Positions 45,990 through 59,877 of a stretch of 64,000 bases of DNA are shown here, piece by piece. Source of the DNA: Portunus trituberculatus (taxonomy: Eukaryota; Arthropoda; Malacostraca; Decapoda; Portunidae); the NCBI RefSeq assembly GCF_017591435.1, contig NC_059296.1, positions 12,327,938 to 12,391,937 of the forward strand, in the 5' to 3' direction. The stretch's first letter is position 1, and each line of letters starts with the position of its first letter. The position numbers were made by a program, and so were the translations under genes. The notes beneath the pieces are model-generated. The model ran no database searches. It saw nothing but the letters and a program-made list of their open reading frames with translations, and had not been told where the DNA came from.

Positions 45990-46835
45990 GGGAGGAGTGT
46001 GGGGAGCAGGTCGTCAGGTCACACATCCTAACCTGTTCAGCTGTTCATTGGTCGTCATGTCACACGTCCCAGGCTGCTGTATTGTCCAGGTCGTCAGGTC
46101 AGACATCCTTTGCTGTTTTGCCGTCCATGTCTTCTGGTTACAAATCCCAGCCTGTTAATTCTTCAGGTGGCACATCCCATCCCAGGTCCTGAGGCGGCGC
46201 GTCCCATCCCGATATGTCATCTGTGCTGTGGTCGGCTGCCGCATTCCGTGCTGGGTGGTGCGTGGGGCGCTGGAGATCAGGAGGCACGGCCCAACCATCC
46301 TCCATGTCATCCAGGTGCTTCGTGCTCTCAACGAGGACAGCAGCTTGTGTGACTGTGTACGTCCTCTGATGTGGCCTTTCTCTTGGTTTTTCTATACGCC
46401 AATCATTTTCCCTGCGCCAGCCAGACCTGTCATTCATTTGGTAACGTGATCCTTTCCTCCGTATTTGTTTCTTTTCTTCTCGCCGCCTTTTCTTGGCACC
46501 TACTAAGGTCCAGGCTTCTGAAGTGTTCGTCAGGTCTTCACCCATCACGTACATCACTCCGTCCATCAAACCAGCCATGCGCATGGCAATGCACTCTGCC
46601 CCATCATGGAGCGCCTGTTCCTGTGCTTCCTCCATGGTGTCTTGCTTCACTATGGCACAGTCAGTCCTGCTGTCTGCTCTACAGTCGAAGCCTCCCTACA
46701 GATTGCTCATGCTCTCCTGCTTAAAGTTCAGGAATTCCAACTACAAGCTTACCGGAAGCTGCAGAAAAGCGTTCTCATAGATAAAATGGCTTTCTGAAGG
46801 CCATCTCTTGTCACTTTTTACTATGCTACCGTATT
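45990..46835 (-). pseudogene. Decayed coding sequence with GWDxPP repeats, family unknown
   Basis: One minus-strand frame runs from about 46830 through two stops (near 46745 and 46695) into a long open part, 46690-46138. That part contains FDCRADSRTDCAIVKQDTM, an acidic helical region (EAQEQALHDGAECIAMRMAG), a basic patch (KKRRREEKK) and finally repeats of GWDxPPxDL. Past the stop at 46138 the repeats continue with stops replacing the first proline (GATGTCTGACCTGACGACC and GGGACGTGTGACATGACGACC). The pattern shows a once longer repeat-bearing protein. I do not recognise it. Confidence 0.5.
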
Positions 46836-47834
46836 CTTAAATATAATGACATTGCCCTTCTTAACACAGAGCGTTCTTTACCACGCGACTGAAAATGTTC
46901 ATATATCACATGTATTTCAAGTCGTCCGGCAGGGAGCGTTGTAGAATACAGTAGAAGTCTATGGTGCACTTCCTTTCTTTTAAACATCCAACTGAATAAC
47001 TATACACAAGTCACTCTGCATGTATAACATCTTTCATCTCGAACAAAAGAGAAAGAGAGAATCTCAAATTCTCCCACGCCCAGATGGACTGCGGCCCATT
47101 TGGTCTGAATACTGAAGTACTTGATGGTCACATGAACTCTATGTCAATCATTTCACGGTAAAATGACTTATAACCTTAGAATAACATTTTGAAAAAAAAA
47201 AACGATAAATGGAAATGTTTTCTCCTTAACACTCAAGATCGTTTCCTTTTTGTTCACTTGCAGCATTATTAGGTGAGATAATGCCGCCACACAACTACAT
47301 CTAAGTCTACAACGGATCATCCTTAATTTTATAGAACTGGACATGTCGGTGAGTGGGTGACAACCTCAGCGACCAAATTAAGGCTGAGGACAGGTGAATG
47401 ATCCGCCATGAGTGTAAATTTCCCCAGCACACACAAACACGAACAGCAAAGGCCTCACTCACGCTGGATGGTGAGCGTGGCCCATCTTCTGCTACTTCAG
47501 TTTACACAGCCAACACTCTCGGCAAAGACTGTTATCTTATCAACATATTTTCTTTACTACTACTTGTGTAGTATTCCTGCACTCCCCTTTCATTACCTCT
47601 TACATAATTATGTTTAAACAACATCGATAAGCAGCTTAGCGTCTTTCTTCAAACTTCCTGGAGTGTCTTAATGTAGATATTTTGTCCACACACCTAACGC
47701 TCGGGAATCCGCCTCATTACTCAAACATGCGCCGTCTCCTGCATGTGTTCATTACGCTCCTACCACCAGCATCTCGCCGCACTCACCACACTAATCACCT
47801 TTGTCTTTACACAATAGCATTGCCGTTATTCGGT

Positions 47835-47836
<2 letters not shown>

Positions 47837-47881
<45 letters not shown>
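47837..47881. repeat. (CA)n microsatellite
   Basis: About 22 units. Confidence 0.92.
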
Positions 47882-47884
<3 letters not shown>

Positions 47885-48169
47885 TCAAACACACCATCAA
47901 AGACAGTTTAACATAGATGTTACCAAGCGATATCTTTTTTTTTTTTCTTTCGTCCGCTAATTTTTCACACTACATTCTTATTCCATCTTTTGCAACTGCC
48001 ACTAAAGCCTGGCAGTGTCGCTCGCAATAGTTTATTCGATGTGTAAATTCATCCATTTCAAATATAATGAAAGATGACACTCAAGAAATCAGGGAGAAAG
48101 TTTGTCCCTTCATTGCTGTAGTAGTGCACTAAAACTTAATTTCTCTTTATGATGCTTCCTTATGTTACA

Positions 48170-48283
48170 TAACAATTATAGCAGCGGGTGCGGCCACAAC
48201 AATGCCCTGACCCAGAAGCGCCACGGACATGCCCCCGCCTGCAGGGACGGTGATGACGCAGCCTGTATACTTCATTCATTTTA
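48170..48283 (-). other. Small GC-rich ORF in AT-rich surroundings
   Basis: A 37-codon minus-strand frame from ATG at 48282 to a TAA near 48170 encodes a hydrophobic Gly/Ala/Val-rich peptide (MKYTGCVITVPAGGGMSVAL at its start). The surrounding sequence is AT-rich, so this 95-base GC island stands out. The plus strand is also open here. No other support. Confidence 0.2.
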
Positions 48284-48776
48284 GCAAGTTATGGCATGTT
48301 TAATCGCTTTAATTGCACAAAATAATTGAAATATAATAAAGAAAATTAAACTAAAGACAAAACAAAACTCAGCTTATCACGATAGACAGATTTTAGTGAT
48401 CGCTTCAGCAAGGCGGTATGTGCAGGGTGTGAAAGCGTGGCTTAACACACGTTAAGTGCACAATTGTATGAGGCAGAAATATGCCTATATACTGATAAAC
48501 ACGCACTGAACACTAACGCGAAGCTACCATAGCAGCAAGTAACAAGATGTTCTATCCTTGAGTTTTGGTGATGGAAGGTTAGTTACCATACAAGCAAGAC
48601 TTCACATCTGAAAGGCAGACATCAACATTACTTAAAACCGCTATCATGACAGCGTTATCTTGACGGCATCTCCTCCTCGCAGCTCGGTCTCTGTCGGAGA
48701 AAGAAAGTATGATGTAATGAACAAAATGTCTTTGGAGATAAATCTGTCAACTTCTCAAGTTGAGAAAATAGTTTGA

Positions 48777-48894
<118 letters not shown>

Positions 48895-48959
48895 ATTAAG
48901 GAACTTGTGGGAGGAGTGTTTAGCCAAGTGATTACTGGCTTAGGTGAGGGATTGTGGCT

Positions 48960-49275
48960 CCTCCTCCCTCCTTCTTCATCTCCCCAATTCCTTCTTGCCC
49001 TTCCTTCTTCCTCCTCTCCCACATCCTTCCTTCCATCTCAACTCACAACACCAATCTTTTTTTTCTATCTGCATTTTCATTTTATTCTGCTCTCTGCTTT
49101 GTTTTTTCTTTTTTCTATTTCTCATTATTCTTACACTTTCTCACCATATCATCCTTCGGCCCTGTCCATTCTCTTCTTTTCACTCCTATCCTATTCTACT
49201 TATCTACTTGTTTTTCCTCCTCCTCGTCTTCCTCTTCTTCTTCTTCCTCCTCCTCCTCCTCCTCCTCCTCCTCAA
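48960..49275. other. Pyrimidine-rich tract ending in (CTC)n
   Basis: C/T-dominated, non-coding; CTC array at 49245-49274. Confidence 0.75.
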
Positions 49276-49493
49276 AATAATTGGTCAGACTCTTCTTATC
49301 TTCTAACGTCGACAAGCCAACACTTCCAAGTTTTAAGAGCAGACTGCACTCATTTATTTACTTATTTATTTATCTATCTAGCTATTTTCATATTCCAATC
49401 CACTTCAGCAGTTATGTCATAGAAAATTGTAAATAGAAATAGATTATGGATTTACCCACGAAATGTTCCTTTATTGAAGCTGTTGTTAGATTT

Positions 49494-49700
49494 ACTGATA
49501 TTCTCATCTTAGAAATTCTTTTTGGGTTTACTTCACAACTAAGAAATTAATTTAGGTCAAAGTTTTTTCACATTCTCAACTAAATATTTTTATGCCAATG
49601 TTTTACTGATATTCTCAAGTAAAAAATACGTTCGTGTCAATGTTTTACTGATGTTCTCCGCTAAATGCTTTCATGTAAACGCTTCACCGATTCATTGATA
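49494..49700. repeat. ~55-bp degenerate tandem repeat
   Basis: Repeated TGTTTTACTGATATTCTC followed by AxxTAAAxxxTTxxTGTxAA; three or four diverged units. Confidence 0.6.
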
Positions 49701-49730
49701 AAGTGGAGAGAATCAGCCATTGTGGTAGTC

Positions 49731-49944
49731 TTAACGCCTTCAATACCGTGTTGCGTTTCCGTATTCATTTTGGTTACTATTTGGTGATTTTCTGCAGCTT
49801 TAGAAACGTATGTGGGAGATGAAAATAGTGAAGATTGTGGCCATTAATCTTTTGACCTCCATAGCCCCTTCCTAATGTCAATAAAATGGTCTAATCGTAC
49901 ACAAATCTCAAGGTAAAAATACATCCCAGTACTGGAAAGATTAA
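49731..49944 (-). mobile_element. TTAA-flanked MITE (piggyBac type), copy 1
   Basis: Reverse-oriented 214-bp member of the family also at 60465 and 63678. It starts and ends with TTAA and shows the family core (CATTTTGGTTACTATTTGGTGATTTT in this orientation; reverse of AAATCACCAAATAG). Confidence 0.8.
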
Positions 49945-50139
49945 TCTCTTTCCAGTGAGAATCCCAAGCAGTTTGTCCACTCTGCATGGCATTCTTTTCT
50001 TCTTTTGCGATCCTTGGTATAGGGAGAGCAGCGATAGCTATAAGGGGAGCGGTGAGTGGGCAGGAGCCTTCATCCACGGCTCTATGCTGTCTATTGTGAG
50101 CTACATGTAGGAAACACCTCAAGACCTACTACGGTTTAC

Positions 50140-50755
50140 TCTTCCTTTGTATCTCTTCTTCATCATCTTTTTCATTTGTATTTCTTCTAGTCCTCCTCCT
50201 CCTCCTCCTCCTCCTCCTCCTCATGGTTCGTATTTTCCTCTACTATTTTTTCTCCTTTTCTCTTCTCTATTTCGCTCCTTTCCTATTCGTCTTTTCACAT
50301 CTTCTTCCTTTTCCCTGTTCCACTCTTTCTTTCTTCCTCTTTCCGTTCTATCCTTCATGTTTTCTTTCAGATTATCGTAAATTTTACTTTTTTCGCTTTC
50401 ATTCACTGCTTTTCTATCCATTTTTTCTTTCTTTTCCTCTCTTTCTTCTCCCTTCATTCTCATCTTTGTTTTGCATTTCCTTGTTCCATCTTCACTTAAC
50501 TCTTTCTTCTTCTTCTTTTCATTTTTACCATTAAACCCTATTCGCTATTTTCTCTCATTCCTCACATCTTTTTTTTTCTTTTTCCCTAGTCCTTTTCTCG
50601 TTTTCTTTTCCTGAACCTTCCCTCATCAACCTCCTCTATTTTTGCTGCATTCTTTTTCGTCTCATTTTTTTTTTATCTTTTTTTTCTTTTTGTTCGTTTG
50701 GAAGTGTGGAAATGAGACCAAGATTTTCAAGAGATTATTTCGTCACCATCATCAG

Positions 50756-50800
<45 letters not shown>

Positions 50801-51188
50801 ACTCCACCTCTCCTTTTTCTACCTCTCAAACTCTACTTCCTCTCATCTTTCCGCTTCTGCCCCTCTCTCTCTCTCTTTCTCTTACCAGCCTCCCTCCCTC
50901 CTGCCTTTCTCTTCCCTCCTCCCTGCTAGGTAACGATCTATCTTCGTCCTGACTGGCTTTTTCACCTCATTTCCCTTGAGTCGGCCAAGCATTTCCCTCT
51001 CCTCCTCTACCCCTCCGTGTCTGATGCTCTCTTTCCCTCCTCCTTGCATCCAGGTAACTTCTCTTACTTCTCTCTCTCTCTCTCTCCCTTTTCTTTTCTC
51101 TTTTTCTCCCTCCCCTCTATTTCACTGGTTTGCACTGCCGCCTTTTTTTTTTTCCTCATTTTTCCCCTTTCTCCCCATCTCGTTCTCT

Positions 51189-51236
<48 letters not shown>

Positions 51237-51640
51237 TCCTCTAAAAATAAACCACTGATCTCTCCACTTTTTTGTTTATTGACTCTCTATATACCTGTTC
51301 TCTTTCTCTCCAGGCCTCCCTTTCTCTTTCTCTCTTCCTCCCCTCTTTATTTTCACATTTTCTCTCTCTTTTATTTGCTTTCTTTTTCTGTCCGTCTGTC
51401 TGTCTCTTTGTTGGTTTGTCTTGTCCCTGCCTCCCTAACACCTCTCTCTCTCTCTCTCTCTCTCCTTGCCTCTTTTCATCTTCTACCTATTTCTATACCA
51501 ATTTTTCTTTCTCCCTCTCCCATTTCCCCTTCTCTCTTACCACTCTTTCCCTCGTTCCCTTATTCCCCTTCCCCTCTCCACCCTCCTCTCTCTCTCCCTC
51601 TCCCTCTCTCTCTCCGGTTTACGATCTTGGTAGCGGCATA
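50140..51640. other. Long pyrimidine-rich region, no gene
   Basis: About 1.5 kb dominated by C and T on the plus strand, with CTC (50195-50222) and CT arrays (50758-50799, 51195-51232). Reading frames here are Ser/Leu/Phe/Pro-rich composition artefacts. Confidence 0.75.
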
Positions 51641-51858
51641 AATTTCCATTCATGAATACGAACTAATTTCTGGTTTACGCTTCTCATTATTCTGTTGGAG
51701 ACTCGCGCTCCACGGGGGAAGGGGGCGTAATGATGGGAGAAGGGGGGGCCGAGGAGTGGGTGCTGGGATGGAGGAGGGGAAGGAAGAGAGAGAGAAGGAA
51801 GGAGGAAGGGAGGAACACCAAGGTTTTGAGGTCTTGCAGTTGAAGGAGAGGAAATAGG

Positions 51859-52044
<186 letters not shown>

Positions 52045-52059
52045 CTTCACACTTACGTA

Positions 52060-52780
52060 TAGTTTTTCCTCCCAGGGGTGTGGATGCCTCCCTTCGCCAC
52101 GGACGCCCCGAGGCTGCCCTTCCCGAGACCCAAGGGACTCACCTTCCCCGGGCGTCACTCACCACCTCAGACCCCCCGGCGCCCCACACCTTCCTCCGGG
52201 GCGAGAAATGTGCTCTGAGACAGGAATTAAGCGTCCCCTCATCTCCTCCCTCCCTTCCCCTCCTCCCTCTCCAACTTCCTCCTTCTTCCCCCCTCCTTCC
52301 ACTCTCGTCCTTCCTTCCTTGCCCTCACCGCCTTCTCCCTTCTGTCTCACAAGGCAAGGTCTCGTCCGTCATGTGGCGCCCCGCGGGTTCAAGCAGGCTG
52401 TGTGAACCCCAGCTGGCGATGGGGATGAGGGAATGAGGACACGTTTGCGGTAGTGCAGGAAGGAGTGAGAGGCTGTATGGCGAAGACTGCAATAGTGAGG
52501 CGTGTGTGAGGTGAGGCCTGCAGGTGGAGGAGGCGTGGAGGCTGCAGGAGTGGAGGAGCGCAGGTGGATGCTTGGGAGTGAAGAGAGATAAGTAGAAGGC
52601 AAGCTGAAGCTGGGAGGAGGGAGATGGGCAGGGGGTGGGAGGCGGAAGAGGAGGCGTAGGAGTCCAAGAGGAGGAAGGGGAATAAGGGGAAGGGGGGGTA
52701 GGCGGCAGGACTGAGCCGTGTAATCAGGCATTAAACCCACTTCACCAACCATCTACCAGGATATTGATCTCGGGGGCGGG
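52060..52780. other. GC-rich upstream region of the homeobox gene
   Basis: GC-rich with no clear coding exon. On the minus strand CGGGGAAG|GTGAGTCC at about 52157-52145 is a good donor-like site, which might belong to a divergent transcript, but no frame or acceptor supports it. Confidence 0.35.
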
Positions 52781-52816
52781 ATGCCTCGCTGTAACCCGCC
52801 CACAGCCGCCTCATTC

Positions 52817-52950
52817 CCAATCAGGTCTCGGCTCTGTCTTTCTCAGCCAGTGGGCAGCACCGCACGTCCATTAGGGAGGAGCCGCGGCCAGGCTGGCCAA
52901 TCGCGAAGTGGCGGCAGGCGTCCCCGGCTGTGGACCGTGAGCCAATGGGC
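52817..52950 (+). promoter_or_regulatory. Cluster of three CCAAT boxes
   Basis: CCAAT occurs in forward orientation at about 52818 (CCCAATCAGG), 52898 (GGCCAATCGCG) and 52942 (GCCAATGGGC). They sit in a GC-rich stretch about 420-550 bases before the start codon. This suits an NF-Y-type, TATA-less developmental promoter. Confidence 0.55.
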
Positions 52951-53366
52951 GGCGGCCGGGGATAATGGTGGCAGGGTTTTCATTAGTGGTACAAATGGTG
53001 TGAAATGGTGATGTGATGACGGTGATGCCAGACGCCCGCCGCACCCCGCCGTCGACACACACGCCCGTGCAAACTACCACGCCCGCGCTCTCCATCATAC
53101 ACGCGCCCGCCACCACGCGACCCTCCGCCGCACCCTTCACGACTTTGCGTCCGTGCTCGCCACCAGACACACACACCCTATACGGACACCAGCAGGCTAC
53201 TGAGTGCCCAGTGGCAGTGCTGGATAGACTGTGCCCACAGGTGATGGTGGGGAAGGGCGGCTGTCTGGGTCACCAGCCGCGATACTGACTTTCCGCCGCC
53301 GCCGTCGCAGCCACTACAACCGCCGCCACCACCAGCACCGCCAGCGCCACCAGCGCCGCCGCCGGC

Positions 53367-53796
53367 ATGGCGAGCAGTGAGAGAAAGTCGTTCTGTATAG
53401 AGTCGCTGTTGTCGCGCGAGGTAGTAGAGGGAAGCGGGCGGCGTGCCCTCAGCCCCGCCGCCCTTTCGCATGAGGCTGGTGGCTCCCCAGGGCCATCGCC
53501 GCCCCATAGCCCTCAGCCGCCGCCCCACTCCTTGGCCTCTCCGGCGCTGCTGGGACGCGCCTCAGGGGTGCTGGGGACAGGCACGGTGCCTCTGATGCCT
53601 CCACACCTCTATCAATACCCGGTGCCACCCGCCCTCTTTCCCACCGCTGCCTTCCCACCAGGAGCAGCCTCTCCTCTTCTGGACGCCCAGGCTCTCTCTG
53701 CTCTCAAGAATGGTGCCGCCGCCCTTCCGCCCGCCGCCCTTGACTGGTTCGCTCGTGCGGGTCTCATGTACCCCAGACTACACCCAGACCTAGCCG
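53367..53796 (+). CDS. First coding exon of an ems/EMX-like homeobox gene
   Basis: Likely a transcription factor of the ANTP/NK class, but the homeodomain is not in the window. ATG at 53367 has a strong context (GCCGGCATGG) and an in-frame TGA upstream at 53286. The exon encodes 143 codons plus one base, then donor GCCG|GTGAGTAC. Residues 8-16 (SFCIESLLS) match both the EMX N-terminal CFTIESL motif and the FxIxxLL eh1 Groucho-binding pattern. PAALSHEAGGSP matches EMX PAALSYANSSP in order and position. The end, LDWFARAGLMYPRLHP, resembles the EMX region with a Trp just before its exon 1 boundary. The rest is Pro/Ala/Ser-rich, common in such proteins. MNX or Not families are alternatives. Confidence 0.6.
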
Positions 53797-54785
53797 GTGA
53801 GTACACCCTCTCACTATGTTCAGCCACACCCTCACTACACCTGGCACGCCGACCACGCGTATTGTCAGTGATTTGTCCACCTGCCTAACCTCCCCCACAC
53901 GCCACACCTGCTTCCTCACGTGTCACCACAACCCTCGACCGCGCTCTTGCCACACCGGCCCCGCCTCTCAACCCTTGCCTTCCAAATTAAAATGAATCGA
54001 GAAACCATCCCGAGAAAATATAACTCAATCACAAATAGGGCATCACAATCTCTGATAAACTGAACATGACACACTGCAAAAGTTGCGAATTAAAAAAAAA
54101 AAAGGTAAATAAACAAAACTGAAATACAAAAAGTGCTCTTACTTCTTAACATGCTAGAAAGTTCAGTTGTTTTGGTTCATCGCTCACACGCAGGAACAAG
54201 AACCCTGCGTCGCACTGTACATACCGATTTCAATTAAGGGAAACAAAAGAAAAAAGTGAAAAAAACACATAATGACTAAATAAATAGTTGGCAAATAAAT
54301 GAATAACAAAAACTTCAAAACGAAATAAAAAACAATATATATATTAATCACCTATCTAATCATAGCATATCACATAAGAAAGAAAAAAAAACTAAAATAT
54401 ATATATTGACAATACAAACAGCGAGGCCACAACGTTTGAGTATCGGGAGGAAGGAAGTGGGTTGATCACGACACAAAGAGCTCCAGGGAAAATGTCACAG
54501 AGGAAGAAGTTGAGAAGGCATGAAAGGCTACTGAGAGGCTCGGGGTGAGGGGAGCAGGTGAGCAGCAATGCACGGGATGCCTGACTGGACTGTGGGAAAC
54601 TCGTTGAAGGAGATGAAGTAAAAAGAGTGATGATGATGAAATGGTGAAGATGATGATGATGATGATTAAAAGAAAAGTGTAAATAGTATCAGTAACAAGT
54701 AAGAGCAAGGCAACAACAAACACACGAACAATAACAATAATAATAATCATTATAACAACAATATTAATAATGATTATTAGTATTA

Positions 54786-55055
<270 letters not shown>

Positions 55056-55073
55056 TGATAGCTGTAACAGCAG

Positions 55074-55109
55074 CAGTAGTAGTAGTTGCAGTAGGAGTAG
55101 TAAGAGTAG

Positions 55110-55151
<42 letters not shown>

Positions 55152-55162
55152 AAGTAGTAGTA

Positions 55163-55240
<78 letters not shown>
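55074..55240. repeat. (AGT)n array
   Basis: Imperfect at the left, pure from about 55163. Confidence 0.95.
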
Positions 55241-55404
55241 ATTGAATTAAAAACATGATTCTAATATCAAAACGTGGCACTGGTTGAAAGCAGAGCCCGT
55301 GAAGACATAAACATATGAAGGTACACCGGAAATTTTTAATTGAGATAGAAAAAAAAATGCTCTAAATAACAGTAATAATGATAATGATGATGATAATAAC
55401 AATG

Positions 55405-55915
<511 letters not shown>

Positions 55916-56259
55916 AAAAACAACATTACAGTAAAATCAAGGTAAGTTTTTTCACATTTAGTTTATCTTTCCATTATGCGAGATTGAATTCAAAATGGAG
56001 AGGGGGAAAGGAATTAATACTGAAAGTCAAATGCCTGCTTTTGTATATTTTCGTTGGGGGGATTAAAGTTCCCAAGGGAAGGTTTCGCGGCCACTGTGCT
56101 GGTGCCCTTTACTCCCCCTCCCTGCCCAACACTGAGGAACGCTGCCACGTATAGATTGAAAAGACTGTCTCTCTACTCACTACAGCTACTACTAATAATA
56201 CTAACATGAATACTAAGGAAAATAACTTCAATTTTTTTACTATTGCCATTTTTCTGCTG

Positions 56260-56294
56260 TTACTACTTCTACTACTATTACTACTTCTTCTACA

Positions 56295-56339
<45 letters not shown>

Positions 56340-56349
56340 GCTGCTACTG

Positions 56350-56415
<66 letters not shown>

Positions 56416-56536
56416 CTGCTGCTGCTGCTGCTGCCACTGCTGCTGCTGCAACTGCAACAACTGCTGCTGCTGCTGCTGCTGCACAACACCAACCTGCTGC
56501 TGCTGCACTGCACCACACCACCACTGCACCACAACC

Positions 56537-56600
<64 letters not shown>

Positions 56601-56602
56601 CC

Positions 56603-56665
<63 letters not shown>

Positions 56666-56760
56666 GCTGCTGCTACTGCTACTGCTGCTGCTGCTACTAC
56701 TGCTACTACTACTACTACTACTACTACTATTACTATTGCTGTTGCTACTACTATTACTAA
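56260..56760. repeat. (CTA)n to (CTG)n compound array
   Basis: CTA units (56297-56340) change into CTG, with CCA/CAA interruptions near 56410-56535. A long CTG block runs to about 56700, then returns to CTA. On the gene's sense strand this is a CUG repeat. Confidence 0.96.
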
Positions 56761-57059
56761 TATCATCATCACTGTTATCAATGAAACAACAACGACAAGA
56801 ATATACAAAGATGATGAAATAACAACAACAACAACACCAACACTAACAACAACAACAACAAACAAGGAAGAAGCAGGTGATGCAGTGCCTACTTTGCCAG
56901 ATAAGCAACATTGTGAATTGATCATGTCACGTAAACACTTGAGCTGCAATAGCGTGGCAGGTGGAGGCCTCTGTGTAGTGCTGGTGTGGGGTGGCTTAAT
57001 ATGTGACTCGTGCAGCGTATCACACACCCAGTACAGGTGGTGCACGTAATAAAGCAGGT

Positions 57060-57720
57060 GTCACAAAGGTACTGGAATAGAGTGCATGTATAGAAATTAG
57101 TATATCAACTTGTATATCATGAGTGTGGAAATGCATGTTGATTTTTCAGTCAAATTCCTCTGTTTACAAGTCACAAGCTACCCACGCGGCTCCAGGTAGT
57201 CTCTGTGGCGTATCTATAACAGGTTTATCTCTACTATCTATACGCAGGTACGCTCTATCTCACTACAGGTGCTATTTGGGCGAGCCTTCAGATTGTGTGT
57301 GATACAATTAATTATATGACGATGTAATGTGTTACCTTACAGGTGTCACGGCCGCTAATTCTAGAGTAGTGTGTAGAATAATTACGTGAACGTGTGCTCT
57401 GCTTTCGTCTTCATCTGCTTAGTGTATTGTGTGCCACGCTCTACACCTGAGGATGCGGGATAAGTGCAGCCAGCTGTTGGAAAGGTGTGGGCACCGAAAT
57501 GTTAGTTTAGTAATGCAGTAATACAAGTAACATGAATTCTTTTCAATCACACGTCAAGGGTAAATCACTATACAGGAAAGAGAAATCTTGTTGTGGGTGC
57601 GGTGATGCGCCAGCGTGGGATGTTGGGTGAGGCGTGGTGCACCTTGCGAACAGCGGGCATGAAAAACAGTGCCGACCCACAGACACGCTCATAATTCTCT
57701 TCTTATCTTTGGCTTATCGA
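57060..57720. other. Intron sequence, nothing recognised
   Basis: Unique-looking sequence without a homeodomain exon or known element. Confidence 0.5.
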
Positions 57721-57726
57721 AGATAT

Positions 57727-57727
<1 letters not shown>

Positions 57728-57802
<75 letters not shown>
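57728..57802. repeat. (AC)n microsatellite
   Basis: About 37 units. An imperfect (CATA)n follows at 57902-57950. Confidence 0.95.
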
Positions 57803-57804
<2 letters not shown>

Positions 57805-57999
57805 TATGGAGATATAAATACAACACAGGGCAATAAAAACCAATACTGAGATACAACTGTGTCCTATAGAAATCGAAACTTATACTATACACACATATGC
57901 GTGCATACATACATACATGCATGCATACATATATACATACATACATACACGTACAAAGAGAAACTAAAATTCCCAGTATATCACCTTATGTTACACTTA

Positions 58000-58240
58000 G
58001 ACACCTACACTATAGCCACACCCTGATACACACATATGACACATTAATATCCACATTACCACTACACCCTGACACCCACACCACTACACCCTAACACCTC
58101 CACGCTACACCCTAACACCTTTCCCCGCTACGCCTTGATACGTACCCACTGTTACACCTTAAGACACCTCCACTACACCCCAACAACCACACTATTATAC
58201 CCAGCCACACCCTAACACTCGCTCCCACACCCACACCCTC
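58000..58240. repeat. Degenerate ~20-bp CTACACCCTAACACC repeat
   Basis: About ten diverged units with CTACACCCTAACACCTCCA as the clearest form. Confidence 0.65.
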
Positions 58241-58926
58241 GCCTCTACCTGGGGATTAAGAGAGTAATCCCTCAACTGGGTAATTAAGACTCTCGTTACG
58301 TGCTATCACCCGCCGCTGATTACACTCGGGCCAGCCTCGCTAATTAACTCCACCCAGCCCTCTGTATATTACACCTCAATACTCCTTATCCTCAGATTAA
58401 CGCGGCAGGTAATTCGCACAGACGCGCCACCAAGGACTCGTGTAGGCAGCCATGTTTACTTAAAGTCCTGCAGGTGACGGTTAAGTGTTAGAATTATGTG
58501 TTAAAAATGAATAGACTCGCTCATTACATCATATTGTAGCTCCAGACGTTCGTAGGTTGGTTGGTCTGTCGCGGTTGGTTGTCTTACATAAGCTGCCGCG
58601 TCCTCTCCACACGCACCCTTGTACTGTCCACTTCACTTCACGTCTTATCGCCACCGAGACACGTTTGCTCCTTCGTGTCATGCCAAAAGATTGCACTCTC
58701 GAAGCCACAGCAAATATTGTATCGTCTCTTACGGTGTGTGTGATCTTTGACCGGGGACTTGGTTATTGTTGACAGAATTATGATTAGTCGCCAAAGCTAG
58801 TATGGAGATAAGCTTGGTTAAGTTAGATTAGGTTAGTATAGGTCGCCTGATAAAATATGACGTAACCTGGTCTTACATGATCTCACTTAACCTAACCTAA
58901 ACTTAATTAGCTTTGCATAACCTAAT

Positions 58927-59031
<105 letters not shown>

Positions 59032-59201
59032 TATAACGAGTCTATTACACTATCTATCAAGGACCTCTTTCCTCCTTTTTAAAAACTCCTTAAGATAAAC
59101 TCCAATTAATCTTGATAACCCGATGAGTGACACACACCGGACGGGAGGTGACGCGCCGCCAGATAGCACCACACACCTGACACCCCTGACACACTGCCGC
59201 C

Positions 59202-59234
<33 letters not shown>

Positions 59235-59416
59235 TGACCCCTCAATTTCAGACAGAGTGGTAAGCAGTGTAGGATGACCTCGCGAGCACATATGGCACAG
59301 CTCAGGCAGCGTCACACTTTTAGGTGGCACTGCGACAAGCGTAACCAGTGCCAATTAGCTTCTGTTAATGGTGAAGATTATATTTTTGATTTGAATGCAG
59401 CGTTGTAGGTTTTAAT

Positions 59417-59418
<2 letters not shown>

Positions 59419-59491
<73 letters not shown>
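59419..59491. repeat. (GA)n microsatellite
   Basis: About 36 units. Confidence 0.95.
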
Positions 59492-59493
<2 letters not shown>

Positions 59494-59837
59494 ATGATAA
59501 CCTCCTTCAAACTTTTATCCCATCTCCACATATTTCAGAAAAAAAAAAATTGAAATTGTAATACAGATAAAAAAAAAAAAGGAACAAAGGTGAAGGACGC
59601 TAATAGGTTGGAAAAAATAAATAAATAAACACACCAATGAAAAAAAAGGAGCAAAACACACAAAAAAAGTTAAGTAAAATAGAACAACTAACCACTCGTG
59701 CATTATCAACTCGAGGTCTTTCGTAACTTAGTATACAAGTCCACTACAGACAACGACCGCCAGACAGCCAGCGAAGGAATTTTCCCGGAACACTTTATTT
59801 AATCAGGCATGCGATGTATAATTGCTCTTTAATGCAA

Positions 59838-59877
59838 CACGAATAACACGAGTAACACGAATAACACGAGTAACAGA
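59838..59877. repeat. 20-bp tandem ACACGAATAACACGAGTA
   Basis: Two copies of a 20-base unit made of two 10-base half units. Confidence 0.7.

Noticed and set aside
46371..46797. Plus-strand frames opposite the GWDxPP pseudogene
   Set aside because: They are antisense to the frame that shows repeat structure and continuity across stops. One (ending QKSVLIDKMAF) looks helical, but it has no independent support.
52080..52436. Plus-strand 118-codon frame in the GC-rich region
   Set aside because: Pro/Ser-rich with no motif, probably a result of GC-rich promoter DNA.
56206..57049. Long frames over the CTG/CTA array encoding poly-Leu, poly-Cys or poly-Ala
   Set aside because: All frames of the array are open, and there is no start context, splice support or unique domain.
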